Assembly: GCF_029893345.1 (NCBI RefSeq)
Contig: NZ_JARXVE010000002.1
Coordinates: forward strand, 62,001 to 126,000
DNA from: Mycolicibacterium frederiksbergense
Lineage (GTDB): Bacteria; Actinomycetota; Actinomycetes; Mycobacteriales; Mycobacteriaceae
Direction: 5' to 3'
Length of the DNA: 64,000 nt
The translations under genes were made by a program, and so were the position numbers. Below, in pieces: positions 43,297 through 51,513 of this stretch; the stretch's first letter is position 1; every line of letters begins with the position of its first letter. The notes below the pieces were generated by a model, which was not told the DNA's origin, made no database searches, and saw nothing but the letters and a program-made list of their open reading frames with translations.

Positions 43297-44520
43297 ATGA
43301 TGGACTGTTCCTCTCTGCCGCTGGCCGGAATCACCGTCATCGCGATGGAGCAGGCGGTCTCCGCGCCGATGTGCACCAGGGTGCTCGCCGACTTTGGCGC
43401 CCGGGTGATCAAGATCGAGAATCCCGACGGCGGGGACTTCGCCCGCGACTACGACACCGTCGTCAACGGCATGGCGGCCCACTTCGTGTGGGCCAACCGG
43501 GGCAAGGAATCGATCTCCCTCAATCTGAAATCCGCAGCGGGCATGGAGGTGCTGCACCGGTTGCTCGACGGTGCCGATGCTTTCGTGTCGAACCTGGCTC
43601 CCGGTGCCACAGCCCGTCTGGGTTTGGCGCCCGACGATCTCAAAGTCCGCCATCCACGAGTGATCCCGGTTGAGATCGATGGCTACGGTCCGGGCGGTCC
43701 GCTGTCGCAGAAACGGGCCTACGACCTGCTGGTGCAAGCGGAATCGGGTTCCTGTGCGTCGACCGGCTATGCCGGGATGCCGGCCAAGCCCGGGGCCGCG
43801 GTGGCCGATATCAGCACCGGCCTGTTCTCGGCGCTGTCCATCATGGCGTTGCTGCTCGGCCGGGCCCGTACCGGGGATACCGGTGCCGCGCCGGCCGTGG
43901 CGGTCAGTCTGTTCGACACCATGACCGACATCATGGGATACCAACTCACCTACACCCAGCATTCCGGGATCGACCAACAGCCGTTGGGGATGAGCTCCCC
44001 GGCGGTTGCGCCGTATGGTGCGTTCGGTACTCGCGACGGGCAGACCGTGGTGCTGGGCACCACCAACGACCGGGAATGGCAGCGGTTCGCCAGAGAGATC
44101 ATCGAACGTCCGGATCTGGCCGGCGATCCGCGCTTCGCCACCAACTCCGATCGCTGTGCACATCGCGATGAGCTCAACAAGGCCATCGAATCGTGGTGTG
44201 CCCAGCACGATCTCGACCATATTCAGCGGACCGCCGACATTGCCGGGATCGGTAACTCGCGATACAACCTGCCCAGTGAGGTGATCGCACATCCGCATCT
44301 GAAGGCACGTGACCGGTGGCGACAGGTCGACACGCCGAACGGGGAGATCTCAGCATTACTGCCGCCCCCGGTGATCGCTGGCATGGAGCTGGGAATGGGT
44401 GCGGTGCCGGGACTCGGTGAGCACACTGATGCAATCCTGAGTGGTATCGGCCTGACCGCCGAGCAGATCGCGGTGCTGCGGGAGCAGCGCGCGATCGGTC
44501 CGGCCTACTCACAGTCCTAG
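43297..44520 (+). CDS. CaiB/BaiF (family III) CoA-transferase
   Basis: Single-domain family III CoA-transferase of about 407 residues. LPLAGITVIAMEQAVSAP near the N-terminus, then VLADFGARVIKIENP. The catalytic Asp is present in VSLFDTMTDI. Likely moves CoA onto a pathway acid. Start is uncertain: ATG 43297 or 43300 are used by preference, GTG 43270 would add nine residues; no strong ribosome site. Lies between the SDR and thiolase genes. Confidence 0.88.
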   Translation: MMDCSSLPLAGITVIAMEQAVSAPMCTRVLADFGARVIKIENPDGGDFARDYDTVVNGMAAHFVWANRGKESISLNLKSAAGMEVLHRLLDGADAFVSNLAPGATARLGLAPDDLKVRHPRVIPVEIDGYGPGGPLSQKRAYDLLVQAESGSCASTGYAGMPAKPGAAVADISTGLFSALSIMALLLGRARTGDTGAAPAVAVSLFDTMTDIMGYQLTYTQHSGIDQQPLGMSSPAVAPYGAFGTRDGQTVVLGTTNDREWQRFAREIIERPDLAGDPRFATNSDRCAHRDELNKAIESWCAQHDLDHIQRTADIAGIGNSRYNLPSEVIAHPHLKARDRWRQVDTPNGEISALLPPPVIAGMELGMGAVPGLGEHTDAILSGIGLTAEQIAVLREQRAIGPAYSQS

Positions 44521-44540
44521 CAATCAGATTGGAGCAACCA

Positions 44541-45698
44541 ATGCGCGAAACCGTTATCGTCGAGGCCGTCCGCACCCCGGTCGGCAAGCGCAACGGCGGC
44601 CTGTCCGGATTCCATGCCGCCGACCTGTCCGCACTGGTGCTCGACGCCCTGGTGCAGCGGGCGGGCATCAGTCCCGACATCGTCGACGACGTGATCTGGG
44701 GCTGCGTCTCGCAGGTCGGCGACCAGTCCAGCAATATCGGTCGCTACGCGGTGCTGGCCGCGGGCTGGCCCGAACACATCCCGGGTACCACGGTCAACCG
44801 GGCGTGCGGATCGAGCCAGCAGGCGCTGGATTTCGCGGTCCAGGCGGTGATGTCGGGCCAACAGGATGTCGTGGTCGCCGGCGGGGTCGAGGTGATGAGC
44901 CGGGTGCCGCTGGGCGCGGCTCGTGCCACCGGAACCCCGTATGGGCCGAAAGTCTTTGAGCGGTATCGGGATTTCTCGTTCAACCAGGGGATCTCGGCCG
45001 AGCTGATCGCGCAGAAGTGGGGTCTGTCCCGAACCCGGCTGGACGAGTATTCGGCGGCCTCGCATGAGCGCGCCGCTGCCGCCCAGGACCGCGGTGCCTT
45101 TGAAAATCAGATGATCACCGTGTTCCCCGATCCCGCCGATCAGCTTGATCCGGTAGTGGCCGATGAAGGGGTGCGCCGCGGCACCACGGTGGAGAAGCTG
45201 GCCGGCCTCAAGTCGGCGTTCACCGAGGACGGGGTGATCCATGCCGGTAACTCGTCGCAGATCTCCGACGGTGCCGCGGCATTGCTGGTGATGACTGCGG
45301 AAACCGCCCTGGCACTGGGCCTGTCGCCGATCGTCCGGTATCGGGCGGGTGCGGTGACCGGAGCCGATCCGGTGTTGATGTTGACCGGACCGATCCCGGC
45401 CACCGAGAAGGTGCTGCGCAAGTCGGGCGTGCGACTCGACGAGGTCGGTGTTTTCGAGGTGAACGAGGCCTTCGCTCCGGTGCCGCTGGCCTGGTTGGCC
45501 GAAACCGGTGCAGACGAGGCCAAACTCAACCCGCTCGGCGGTGCCATCGCGCTGGGACACCCGCTCGGCGCGTCGGGTGCGGTGCTGATGACCCGGATGA
45601 TCAACCACATGCGCGACAACGGAATTCGCTACGGACTGCAGACCATGTGTGAGGGCGGCGGCACCGCCAACGCCACACTGGTGGAGCTCGTCGACTAG
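44541..45698 (+). CDS. thiolase (acetyl-CoA acetyltransferase family)
   Basis: 385-residue thiolase. Nucleophile Cys89 in RACGSSQQA, VNEAFA, His340 in GHPLGASG and Cys370 in TMCEGGGTANA, so the whole catalytic set is intact. Cleaves a 3-ketoacyl-CoA with CoA. ATG 44541 after TTGGAGCAACC; the in-frame ATG at 44529 lies before the ribosome site. Completes a beta-oxidation set with the dehydrogenases and SDR of the same operon. Confidence 0.94.
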   Translation: MRETVIVEAVRTPVGKRNGGLSGFHAADLSALVLDALVQRAGISPDIVDDVIWGCVSQVGDQSSNIGRYAVLAAGWPEHIPGTTVNRACGSSQQALDFAVQAVMSGQQDVVVAGGVEVMSRVPLGAARATGTPYGPKVFERYRDFSFNQGISAELIAQKWGLSRTRLDEYSAASHERAAAAQDRGAFENQMITVFPDPADQLDPVVADEGVRRGTTVEKLAGLKSAFTEDGVIHAGNSSQISDGAAALLVMTAETALALGLSPIVRYRAGAVTGADPVLMLTGPIPATEKVLRKSGVRLDEVGVFEVNEAFAPVPLAWLAETGADEAKLNPLGGAIALGHPLGASGAVLMTRMINHMRDNGIRYGLQTMCEGGGTANATLVELVD

Positions 45699-45713
45699 AC
45701 AAGAGGACAACGC

Positions 45714-46862
45714 GTGCAGCGCAATCTGTTCACCGAGGACCACGAGGCATTCCGCACGCTCGCGCGGGATTTCATCGAAAAGGAAGTCGTCCCGGCCTAT
45801 CCCGATTGGGAGAAGGCCGGCCGCATGCCTCGCGATGTCTTCAAGCACATGGGTGAACTCGGCATGCTCGGCATGGCGATCCCCGAGGAGTACGGCGGCG
45901 CGGGTATCGCGGACTACCGGTACAACGTGGTGCTGCAGGAGGAGGCGGCCCGGGCACTGGTGACGCTGTCCACCGTGCGTACCCAGCTTGAGGTGATCCT
46001 GCCGTACTTCCTGCACTACGCGAACGACGAGCAGCGACAGCGGTGGTTCCCGGGGCTGGCCGCGGGCACGCTGCTGACCGCGGTGGCAATGACCGAGCCA
46101 GGGACCGGCTCGGATCTGGCCGGGATGCGCACCACCGCGGTTCGTGACGGTGACGAGTTCGTGCTCAACGGTGCCAAGACCTTCATCACCGGCGGTATCC
46201 AGGCCGACTTGGTGGTCGTGGTGGCGCGAACCTCGACCGATCCGGAGAACCGGCGCAAGGGCCTGACGCTGCTGGTCGTCGAGGACGGTATGCCGGGCTT
46301 CGAGCGGGGCCGCGAGCTGGAGAAGATGGGCTGCAAGGTGCAGGACACCGCGGAGCTGTCGTTCACCGATGTCCGGGTACCCGTGGCCAACGTGCTGGGG
46401 GAGGAGGGCGAGGCGTTCAGCTACCTCGGCCACAACCTGGCCCAGGAGCGGCTGACCGTGGCGGTCGGTTCGGTGGCTCAGGCCCGCTCGGCGATCGCCG
46501 CGGCGATCGGGTACACCAAAGACCGCAAGGCGTTCGGCCAGCCGGTGGCTTCCTTTCAGAACACCAAGTTCGAGCTCGCGGCGTGCTCGACCGAGGTCGA
46601 AGCGGCCCAGGCGATGCTGGACCGGGCGGTCGCTCTGCACGTCGACGGCGAGCTGTCCGGCGCCGACGCGGCCCGGGTGAAGTTGTTCTGCACCGAGATG
46701 CAGGCGCGAGTCATCGATCGTTGCCTGCAGCTCTTCGGCGGGTACGGCTACATGATGGAGTACCCCATCGCCCGGCTCTACACGGATGCCCGGGTGGCGC
46801 GCATCTACGCCGGAACCAGCGAGGTGATGAAGGTGATCATCGCCAAGTCGCTGGGGCTGTGA
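45714..46862 (+). CDS. acyl-CoA dehydrogenase
   Basis: 382-residue acyl-CoA dehydrogenase. EEYGGAGI, MTEPGTGSDLAGMRTT FAD/substrate motif, KTFITGG, GHNLAQERL, RKAFGQPVASFQNTKF, LQLFGGYGYMMEYPI and YAGTSEVMK near the end, the layout of the long-chain/isovaleryl-type enzymes. GTG 45714 follows AAGAGG. Last gene of the operon; 116 nt separate it from the TetR gene, with a clear new promoter. Confidence 0.93.
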   Translation: MQRNLFTEDHEAFRTLARDFIEKEVVPAYPDWEKAGRMPRDVFKHMGELGMLGMAIPEEYGGAGIADYRYNVVLQEEAARALVTLSTVRTQLEVILPYFLHYANDEQRQRWFPGLAAGTLLTAVAMTEPGTGSDLAGMRTTAVRDGDEFVLNGAKTFITGGIQADLVVVVARTSTDPENRRKGLTLLVVEDGMPGFERGRELEKMGCKVQDTAELSFTDVRVPVANVLGEEGEAFSYLGHNLAQERLTVAVGSVAQARSAIAAAIGYTKDRKAFGQPVASFQNTKFELAACSTEVEAAQAMLDRAVALHVDGELSGADAARVKLFCTEMQARVIDRCLQLFGGYGYMMEYPIARLYTDARVARIYAGTSEVMKVIIAKSLGL

Positions 46863-46916
46863 TCGGCGCATTCGGCGCCATGTGACACCCGCCAGAATCT
46901 TCTCGCTCTGAGACAC

Positions 46917-46945
46917 TTGTCACACCCGTCAAACCAACCTACTGT
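46917..46945 (+). promoter_or_regulatory. sigma-70-type promoter for the TetR gene at 46979
   Basis: TTGTCA (46917-46922) and TACTGT (46940-46945) are 17 nt apart, near-consensus for the mycobacterial housekeeping sigma factor. The left arm of the long inverted repeat overlaps the spacer and -10 element. Confidence 0.6.
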
Positions 46946-46967
46946 GTGTTCACTAGGTTGGTTTGAC
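46928..46967. promoter_or_regulatory. 14-bp perfect inverted repeat, TetR autoregulatory operator
   Basis: GTCAAACCAACCTA (46928-46941) and TAGGTTGGTTTGAC (46954-46967) are exact reverse complements around a 12-nt loop, 11 nt before the GTG of the TetR gene. Overlap with the promoter predicts repression of its own transcription. Confidence 0.75.
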
Positions 46968-46978
46968 GAGGGAGTCCG

Positions 46979-47614
46979 GTGACTTCGTTTTCTGGGACGC
47001 GGCCCTACGCGACGCTCTTGGCCAAAGGGGAAGACCGCAGGCAGCGGATACTTTCGGTGGCCGAGAAGATGCTGGCCCGCAATGGGTGGCGTAACACCTC
47101 CCTGGCACAGATCGCCAAGGAGGCGGGGGTCACGTCAGCCGGTCTGCTGCACCATTTCGAGTCCAAGGAGCACCTGCTCAACGCGGTGCTCGACGCGCGG
47201 GACATCGACGACGACACACACGCGGATCGCGCCGGTGACCTCACCGCAGAGATCAAGCGGGTGGCCGAGCGGTTCGTCCGGGCGCCCGAATTGGTCGGCA
47301 CTTTCACGGTGCTGTTGGTGGAGAACATTCAGCCCGATGCTCCACTGCACGATCGTTTGCTCAAACGTCAGCAAGATGCACGCAACATCGTCGCCGACAT
47401 CATCAGGCGCGGCCAGGTCGCCGGCCGCTATCGCACCGACTTCGACGCGGCCACCAAGGCCGTGGAAATCCTCGCGTTCATCAATGGAATGGAGACCTCG
47501 TGGTTACTCGATCCCTCGCTGCCGTTGACGGACGTGTTCAAGGGCTACGCGGAAATGCTGGAACGGGAGATGGCGCAGCAGTCGGGCGGCCGCAACGGGG
47601 CGGTCGACCTGTGA
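46979..47614 (+). CDS. TetR-family regulator
   Basis: 211-residue TetR protein. Helix-turn-helix RILSVAEKMLARNGWRNTSL, then AQIAKEAGVTSAGLLHHF (residues about 22-60), followed by the helical ligand domain. GTG 46979 follows GAGGGAG. The perfect inverted repeat in its promoter marks autoregulation. It could also act on the acyl-CoA dehydrogenase operon upstream, but no second copy of its operator was found in the window. Next gene begins 14 nt after its stop. Confidence 0.9.
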   Translation: MTSFSGTRPYATLLAKGEDRRQRILSVAEKMLARNGWRNTSLAQIAKEAGVTSAGLLHHFESKEHLLNAVLDARDIDDDTHADRAGDLTAEIKRVAERFVRAPELVGTFTVLLVENIQPDAPLHDRLLKRQQDARNIVADIIRRGQVAGRYRTDFDAATKAVEILAFINGMETSWLLDPSLPLTDVFKGYAEMLEREMAQQSGGRNGAVDL

Positions 47615-47628
47615 GATTGGAGGACGAC

Positions 47629-48132
47629 ATGCGGTATCGGCTCGATGTGGTCGCACCCTGCGTGGTTGACGCGGTCCGGTTCGCCGGCGGTTGGCTGGTC
47701 GACCGGGTGATGGCCGGCTGGGATGTCACGGTGCTCATCGGTGCCGACGAGGACGTCCGGCCGCTGGCGATTCTGGGCGTGGAGACCATCGACCTGGAGT
47801 CCGTGCTGGAGTCCTGGGAGGATCGTCCGCATCCGCAGACTGTCGCGGTGGCCGCCGATCTGTTCAACAGCGACGAGCGGGTGCGCCGCGGTGTCCTGGG
47901 TGCGCTGGACCAGGGGCACACCGAGGTGACGCTGTGGGGTGACGGGTGTCCGGCGGATCTCAGCGTCGATCCGGTGCGTCACGAACTCTCTGCGGCGGCA
48001 CGCGCTTTCAAGGCGCAGGCGCTGGCTGCGGTCAATCATCCCGAGGCCCTCGGTGTCGGGGACATCGAGTCATTCCGCTGCGGCACCATGATCAGCCGAT
48101 CGGTGCCTGCCGACCTGATTCCGGCCAGCTGA
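47629..48132 (+). CDS. protein of unknown function, linked to TetR gene
   Basis: 167 residues, not recognised. Sequence shows MRYRLDVVAPCVVDAVRFAGGWLVDRVMAGWDVTVLIG, i.e. a mixed alpha/beta start with periodic hydrophobics and an Asp/Glu-rich middle (GADEDVRPLAILGVETIDLE). No signal peptide or membrane helix. ATG 47629 has GGAGG 5 nt upstream; GTG 47611 is an alternative. The tight spacing after the TetR gene suggests joint transcription and control by that TetR. Confidence 0.78.
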   Translation: MRYRLDVVAPCVVDAVRFAGGWLVDRVMAGWDVTVLIGADEDVRPLAILGVETIDLESVLESWEDRPHPQTVAVAADLFNSDERVRRGVLGALDQGHTEVTLWGDGCPADLSVDPVRHELSAAARAFKAQALAAVNHPEALGVGDIESFRCGTMISRSVPADLIPAS

Positions 48133-48389
48133 CCGCCGGCGGCGCCTTCGTTTGCCGCGGTGTCGCGTGGATCACTATTAATCGCCGTGCATCGGCATGC
48201 ATCGCTGCGCATCACAGCACGTCAGTGGCTTACATCACTGATTTCAGATGAACGGACGGTTAATTTCCGCCAACCGACGGTCAAATTCTGCCATCCGAAT
48301 TAATTCGCTGGATTCCCACGTTCCACATGTCAGATCGGCAAGATGCACCACCAAACCGCCTACGCACGTGGAAGAGGGAAGGCACGAAA

Positions 48390-48560
48390 ATGAAGAAGTA
48401 CGGATTTGCCGCAGTGATCGCCACCGGTCTGAGCGCAGCGGTGCTCGGTTTGGCAGCGCCGGCGATGGCCGAACCCGTCAGCCCGGTGGGGCCGACCTAC
48501 ACCGTCGACAACCACGACCAGACCAACACCACGAACGGATGGGTGGATCGGGCCTTCTGA
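48390..48560 (+). CDS. small secreted peptide with Sec signal
   Basis: 56 residues. A typical Sec signal peptide (MKKYGFAAVIATGLSAAVLG, then LAAPAMA) with an AMA/EP cleavage site at about residue 27-28 leaves a mature peptide of about 29 residues, polar, without cysteines, ending NGWVDRAF. ATG 48390 follows AGAGGGAAGG. It has its own AT-richer upstream region and a strong terminator 30 nt downstream, so it is a stand-alone transcript. Function unknown. Confidence 0.8.
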   Translation: MKKYGFAAVIATGLSAAVLGLAAPAMAEPVSPVGPTYTVDNHDQTNTTNGWVDRAF

Positions 48561-48590
48561 TCCACGGCAGAGCAAGCGCTCGTCGATAAT

Positions 48591-48638
48591 CGACGTCCGC
48601 CCCGGTAGGCAGCACGCTGCTAACCGGGGCGGACGTCG
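48591..48638. terminator. 16-bp perfect hairpin terminator
   Basis: CGACGTCCGCCCCGGT (48591-48606) and ACCGGGGCGGACGTCG (48623-48638) pair perfectly; the 16-nt loop can add four pairs. Ends the small secreted-peptide transcript. Confidence 0.85.
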
Positions 48639-48811
48639 TTGTGCACGCCACGTGAATGTCATTGACCGGCAATGGGTTCAATGATCCAGCAGGTGTAACC
48701 AGGGGTGAACCGGTTGGCGACGTGGGACTTTGATCGAGACCGACGCCACCGGCGATCGGGTGGCGTATTGGTGCCCGAGTTGCCAGACGTAATTCTGTTG
48801 TGCGGTAGGGC

Positions 48812-48839
48812 TTGTGGATGAATCACGCGCTGTGGATAA
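48812..48839 (+). promoter_or_regulatory. two DnaA-box-like sequences before the 13E12 gene
   Basis: TGTGGATAA (48831-48839) is the complement of the consensus DnaA box TTATCCACA, and TTGTGGATG (48812-48820) is a near copy 19 nt away. They lie in the 317-nt gap 48561-48877 that otherwise holds only the hairpin and no credible gene. Significance uncertain. Confidence 0.35.
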
Positions 48840-48877
48840 CACCCACGGAGCTCGTTAAACCGAGATAGAATTCGAAC

Positions 48878-50275
48878 ATGTTTTCGAGTACCGTCTCCGA
48901 TCGGGAGACGGTGCTGGCCGTCTACGACGAATACGACGCCGTGTGCGAAAAGATGGCCGCCCTCAACTACGAGGCGATGACCTTGCCCGAGCTGCTCGAC
49001 CTGCAATCGCGCCGCGAACACCAAACCCGGTGTGCCCCGGCCGTTGATCACCGCCTGCTCGGCGAAATCCAATCCCGCACCACCGCCACCGAAATCGGCG
49101 CCAAAAACTGGGCCGATGTGCTGGCTATCCGACTACGCATCAGCCAACGCGAAGCCAAACGCCGCGTCACCGAAGCCGCCGACCTCGGACCCCGCACCAC
49201 CGTCACCGGCGAACCATTGGAGCCCGTGCTGCCCGCCACCGCCGCCGCACAGGCGGCCGGCCACATCAATGCCGAACACGTGGCCGTGATCCAGAAGTTC
49301 TTCGCCAAACCACCGGTGCCGCTCGATGCCGCCACCCATGCCCAAATCGACGAGGATCTGGCCCGCATCGCCACCGGTAATAATCCAGAAACCCTGCGCC
49401 AGTGCGCTGAGCGCATCGCGTTCCTGCTCAATCAGGACGGCGACGAACCCACCGACGAAAAATGCGAGCGCCGCCGCGAATTCACCGTCGGGCCCCAAGA
49501 TGCCGACGGAATGTGCGAGGTGCACGGCCGGCTCACCCCAGAAGCCGCCGCCACCCTCAACCCCTTGCTGACCAAGTACGGTGCCCCCGGGATGTGTAAC
49601 CCCGCCGACGAACATCCCTGCACCACCGGCACACCCAGCCAGGACGCCATCAACGCCGATACCCGCACGGCGGCCCAACGCAATCACGATGCCTTGGTCG
49701 CCATGGGCCGTTCGGTGCTGGCCTCCGGTGAACTCGGCCAACACAACGGGCTCCCGGTCACCGTCGTGGTGTCCACCACCCTGCGCGAACTCGAAACCGC
49801 CGCAGGCATCGGCATCACTGCCAGCGGCACCCACCTGCCCATCGCCGATGTCATCCGCATGGCTGCTCACGCCCACCACTACCTCGCAGTGTTCGAAAAC
49901 CACCGCCAAATACCGCTGTACCTAGGCCGAAGCAAACGCATCGCCACCCCCGCACAACGCCTCGTCCTGCACAACCGCGACCGAGGCTGCACCCGCCCCG
50001 GCTGCACCTGCCCCACCGACCGCTGCCAAACCCACCACGCCAAACAAGACTTCAGCCGAGGCGGGCTCACAGACATCACCGACCTCACCCTGGCCTGCCC
50101 GAAAAGCAACCGCCTCGTCCACGAGAACGGCTGGACCACCCGCATCCGCAACGACGGCCGCGTCGAATGGATACCCCCACCACTACTGGACACCGGCCAA
50201 GACCGCATCAACCACTACTGGCACCCCGAAGAGCTCTTCCACCCATCTGAGGCAGGCGACGCACTGCCACCCTAG
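48878..50275 (+). CDS. DUF222/HNH domain protein (13E12 family), second copy
   Basis: 465-residue 13E12-family protein, only distantly like the copy at 17590. DUF222 region (RLRISQREAKRRVTEAADLG, AAGHINAEHVAVIQKF) then a C-terminal HNH-like domain: CTRPGCTCPTDRCQTHHAKQDFS... LACPKSNRLV. The last HNH His position reads KSN rather than HN/HH, so nuclease activity is less certain than in the first copy. Codon use differs from the neighbours: many CAA, GAA, AAA codons and C-rich coding strand. ATG 48878. Suggests separate ancestry. Confidence 0.88.
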   Translation: MFSSTVSDRETVLAVYDEYDAVCEKMAALNYEAMTLPELLDLQSRREHQTRCAPAVDHRLLGEIQSRTTATEIGAKNWADVLAIRLRISQREAKRRVTEAADLGPRTTVTGEPLEPVLPATAAAQAAGHINAEHVAVIQKFFAKPPVPLDAATHAQIDEDLARIATGNNPETLRQCAERIAFLLNQDGDEPTDEKCERRREFTVGPQDADGMCEVHGRLTPEAAATLNPLLTKYGAPGMCNPADEHPCTTGTPSQDAINADTRTAAQRNHDALVAMGRSVLASGELGQHNGLPVTVVVSTTLRELETAAGIGITASGTHLPIADVIRMAAHAHHYLAVFENHRQIPLYLGRSKRIATPAQRLVLHNRDRGCTRPGCTCPTDRCQTHHAKQDFSRGGLTDITDLTLACPKSNRLVHENGWTTRIRNDGRVEWIPPPLLDTGQDRINHYWHPEELFHPSEAGDALPP

Positions 50276-50279
50276 CGAG

Positions 50280-50520
50280 GTGGAGCCGGTGGTTGTCGAC
50301 AGTGCAGACCCGGGCCGAGTGGTGTGGTCGTCGCTCTGGCGGGAGCGGGCGGACGTGCGGGTGCAGTTCGACCTCGTCGCCGACCAGCATGGCGGAACCG
50401 ACCTGCGCTTGGACGCTGCTCGCTGACGATCCGCTACCCGATGCCGCCTTGGCCAGGGCCATGGGGGCTCGCATCGACCGACTCGTCAATGCCAATCTGC
50501 GGCATACGTACGGCCAATGA
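50280..50520 (+). pseudogene. small SRPBCC-like protein gene with a one-base frameshift
   Basis: From GTG 50280 the frame encodes MEPVVVDSADPGRVVWSSLW...QHGGTDLR and then runs to TGA 50424-50426. Shifting one base at the TT of 50409-50410 restores WTLLADDPLPDAALARAMG...NANLRHTYGQ to the stop at 50520. The joined product, about 79 residues, looks like a small mycobacterial SRPBCC-type protein. An extra T is the simplest explanation: mutation or sequencing error. No function assigned. Confidence 0.75.
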
Positions 50521-50547
50521 TGCTTGTCGTCCCGATGCGGATACCGC

Positions 50548-51513
50548 TTAGGTCAGATCGATGACGACCTTGCCTATCGCGTCCCCGTCGGCCACTTGCT
50601 GCAGCGCGGCTGCGGTCTCGGCCAGCGGATAGACCGCGCCGATGTGTGGCCGCACGGTGCCGGTGGCCAACAACTCCCGTAGTTCGGCTTCGTTGCGGGC
50701 GAATTCGTCCGGTGCAATGTCCTGGAACTGGAAGCCAAGGATATGAATACCCTTGACCAGAACCAGATTCAACGGAATCCGGGGGATGGTGCCCGAGGCG
50801 TAGCCGATCGTGACGAACCGGCCACCGCGGCGCAGCGTCCGCAACGCCGGTTCGGACAGCTCGCCGCCCACCGGGTCGAGGACGGCATGCGCGCCGTCGG
50901 GCAGCGCTTCCCGCAGCGTGGCACGCAGGTCGCCACTGGTGTGGTTGACCAGTGCGGCGGCACCGTAACCGGCTGCCGCAGAAAGTTTCTCATCCGAGGA
51001 GGCCACGGCGGTTACCCGAGCGCCGAGCGCCACCCCGAGCTGCACGGCCGCCAAGCCCACGCCGCCCCCGGCGCCCAGCACGATCACATCGTCACCGGGC
51101 TCGATCCGCGCCACCGAGCGCAGCGCGTGATATGCGGTGCGGTGCGCCACCCCGAAGGCGGCCGCGGTGCGGTCGTCCACGCCATCGGGTATCCGGGCCA
51201 AACCCGCGGCTGGAATGCACACCTGCTCGGCGAAGGCGCCGAACATCCCGGTGCCGGTCACCCGGTCGCCGACGGTGAAACCCTCGGTGTCGCCGGCTAC
51301 TTCGGTCACCACCCCGGCGAACTCGCTGCCCGGGACGAACGGCACCGGCACATTGATCTGGTACCGATCGGCCACCAGTAACACGTCGGGGAAATTGACC
51401 GCGGCCGCGCCGACCCGCACGCGCACCTGGCCTGCACCGAGTGGGGGAGCGGGGAGTTCCTGGACCCGAACCACATCCGGTGGCCCGTACTTCGGGCAGA
51501 CCGCCGCCTTCAC
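50548..51513 (-). CDS. NADPH:quinone oxidoreductase / zinc-independent MDR
   Basis: 321-residue medium-chain dehydrogenase of the quinone oxidoreductase group. N-terminal GroES-like domain (PGSEFAGVV), cofactor fold GAGGGVGLAAVQLG near residue 148, no structural zinc cysteines. Reduces quinones or alpha,beta-unsaturated carbonyls with NADPH. GTG 51513 overlaps the kinase stop by 4 nt. Last gene of the TetR-dehydrogenase-kinase operon. Confidence 0.9.
   Translation of the reverse strand: MKAAVCPKYGPPDVVRVQELPAPPLGAGQVRVRVGAAAVNFPDVLLVADRYQINVPVPFVPGSEFAGVVTEVAGDTEGFTVGDRVTGTGMFGAFAEQVCIPAAGLARIPDGVDDRTAAAFGVAHRTAYHALRSVARIEPGDDVIVLGAGGGVGLAAVQLGVALGARVTAVASSDEKLSAAAGYGAAALVNHTSGDLRATLREALPDGAHAVLDPVGGELSEPALRTLRRGGRFVTIGYASGTIPRIPLNLVLVKGIHILGFQFQDIAPDEFARNEAELRELLATGTVRPHIGAVYPLAETAAALQQVADGDAIGKVVIDLT

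Noticed and set aside
44517..46916. 799-codon open frame on the minus strand
   Set aside because: Antisense of the thiolase and acyl-CoA dehydrogenase genes; His/Arg/Gly-rich sequence typical of high-GC antisense frames.
48133..48389. Possible small RNA gene before the secreted peptide
   Set aside because: AT-richer with repeated GCATCG words, but no stable fold or promoter/terminator pair could be established by eye.
48659..49072. Minus-strand open frame between the secreted peptide and 13E12 gene
   Set aside because: Half of it is antisense to the 13E12 coding region and the rest has no recognisable domain or ribosome site.
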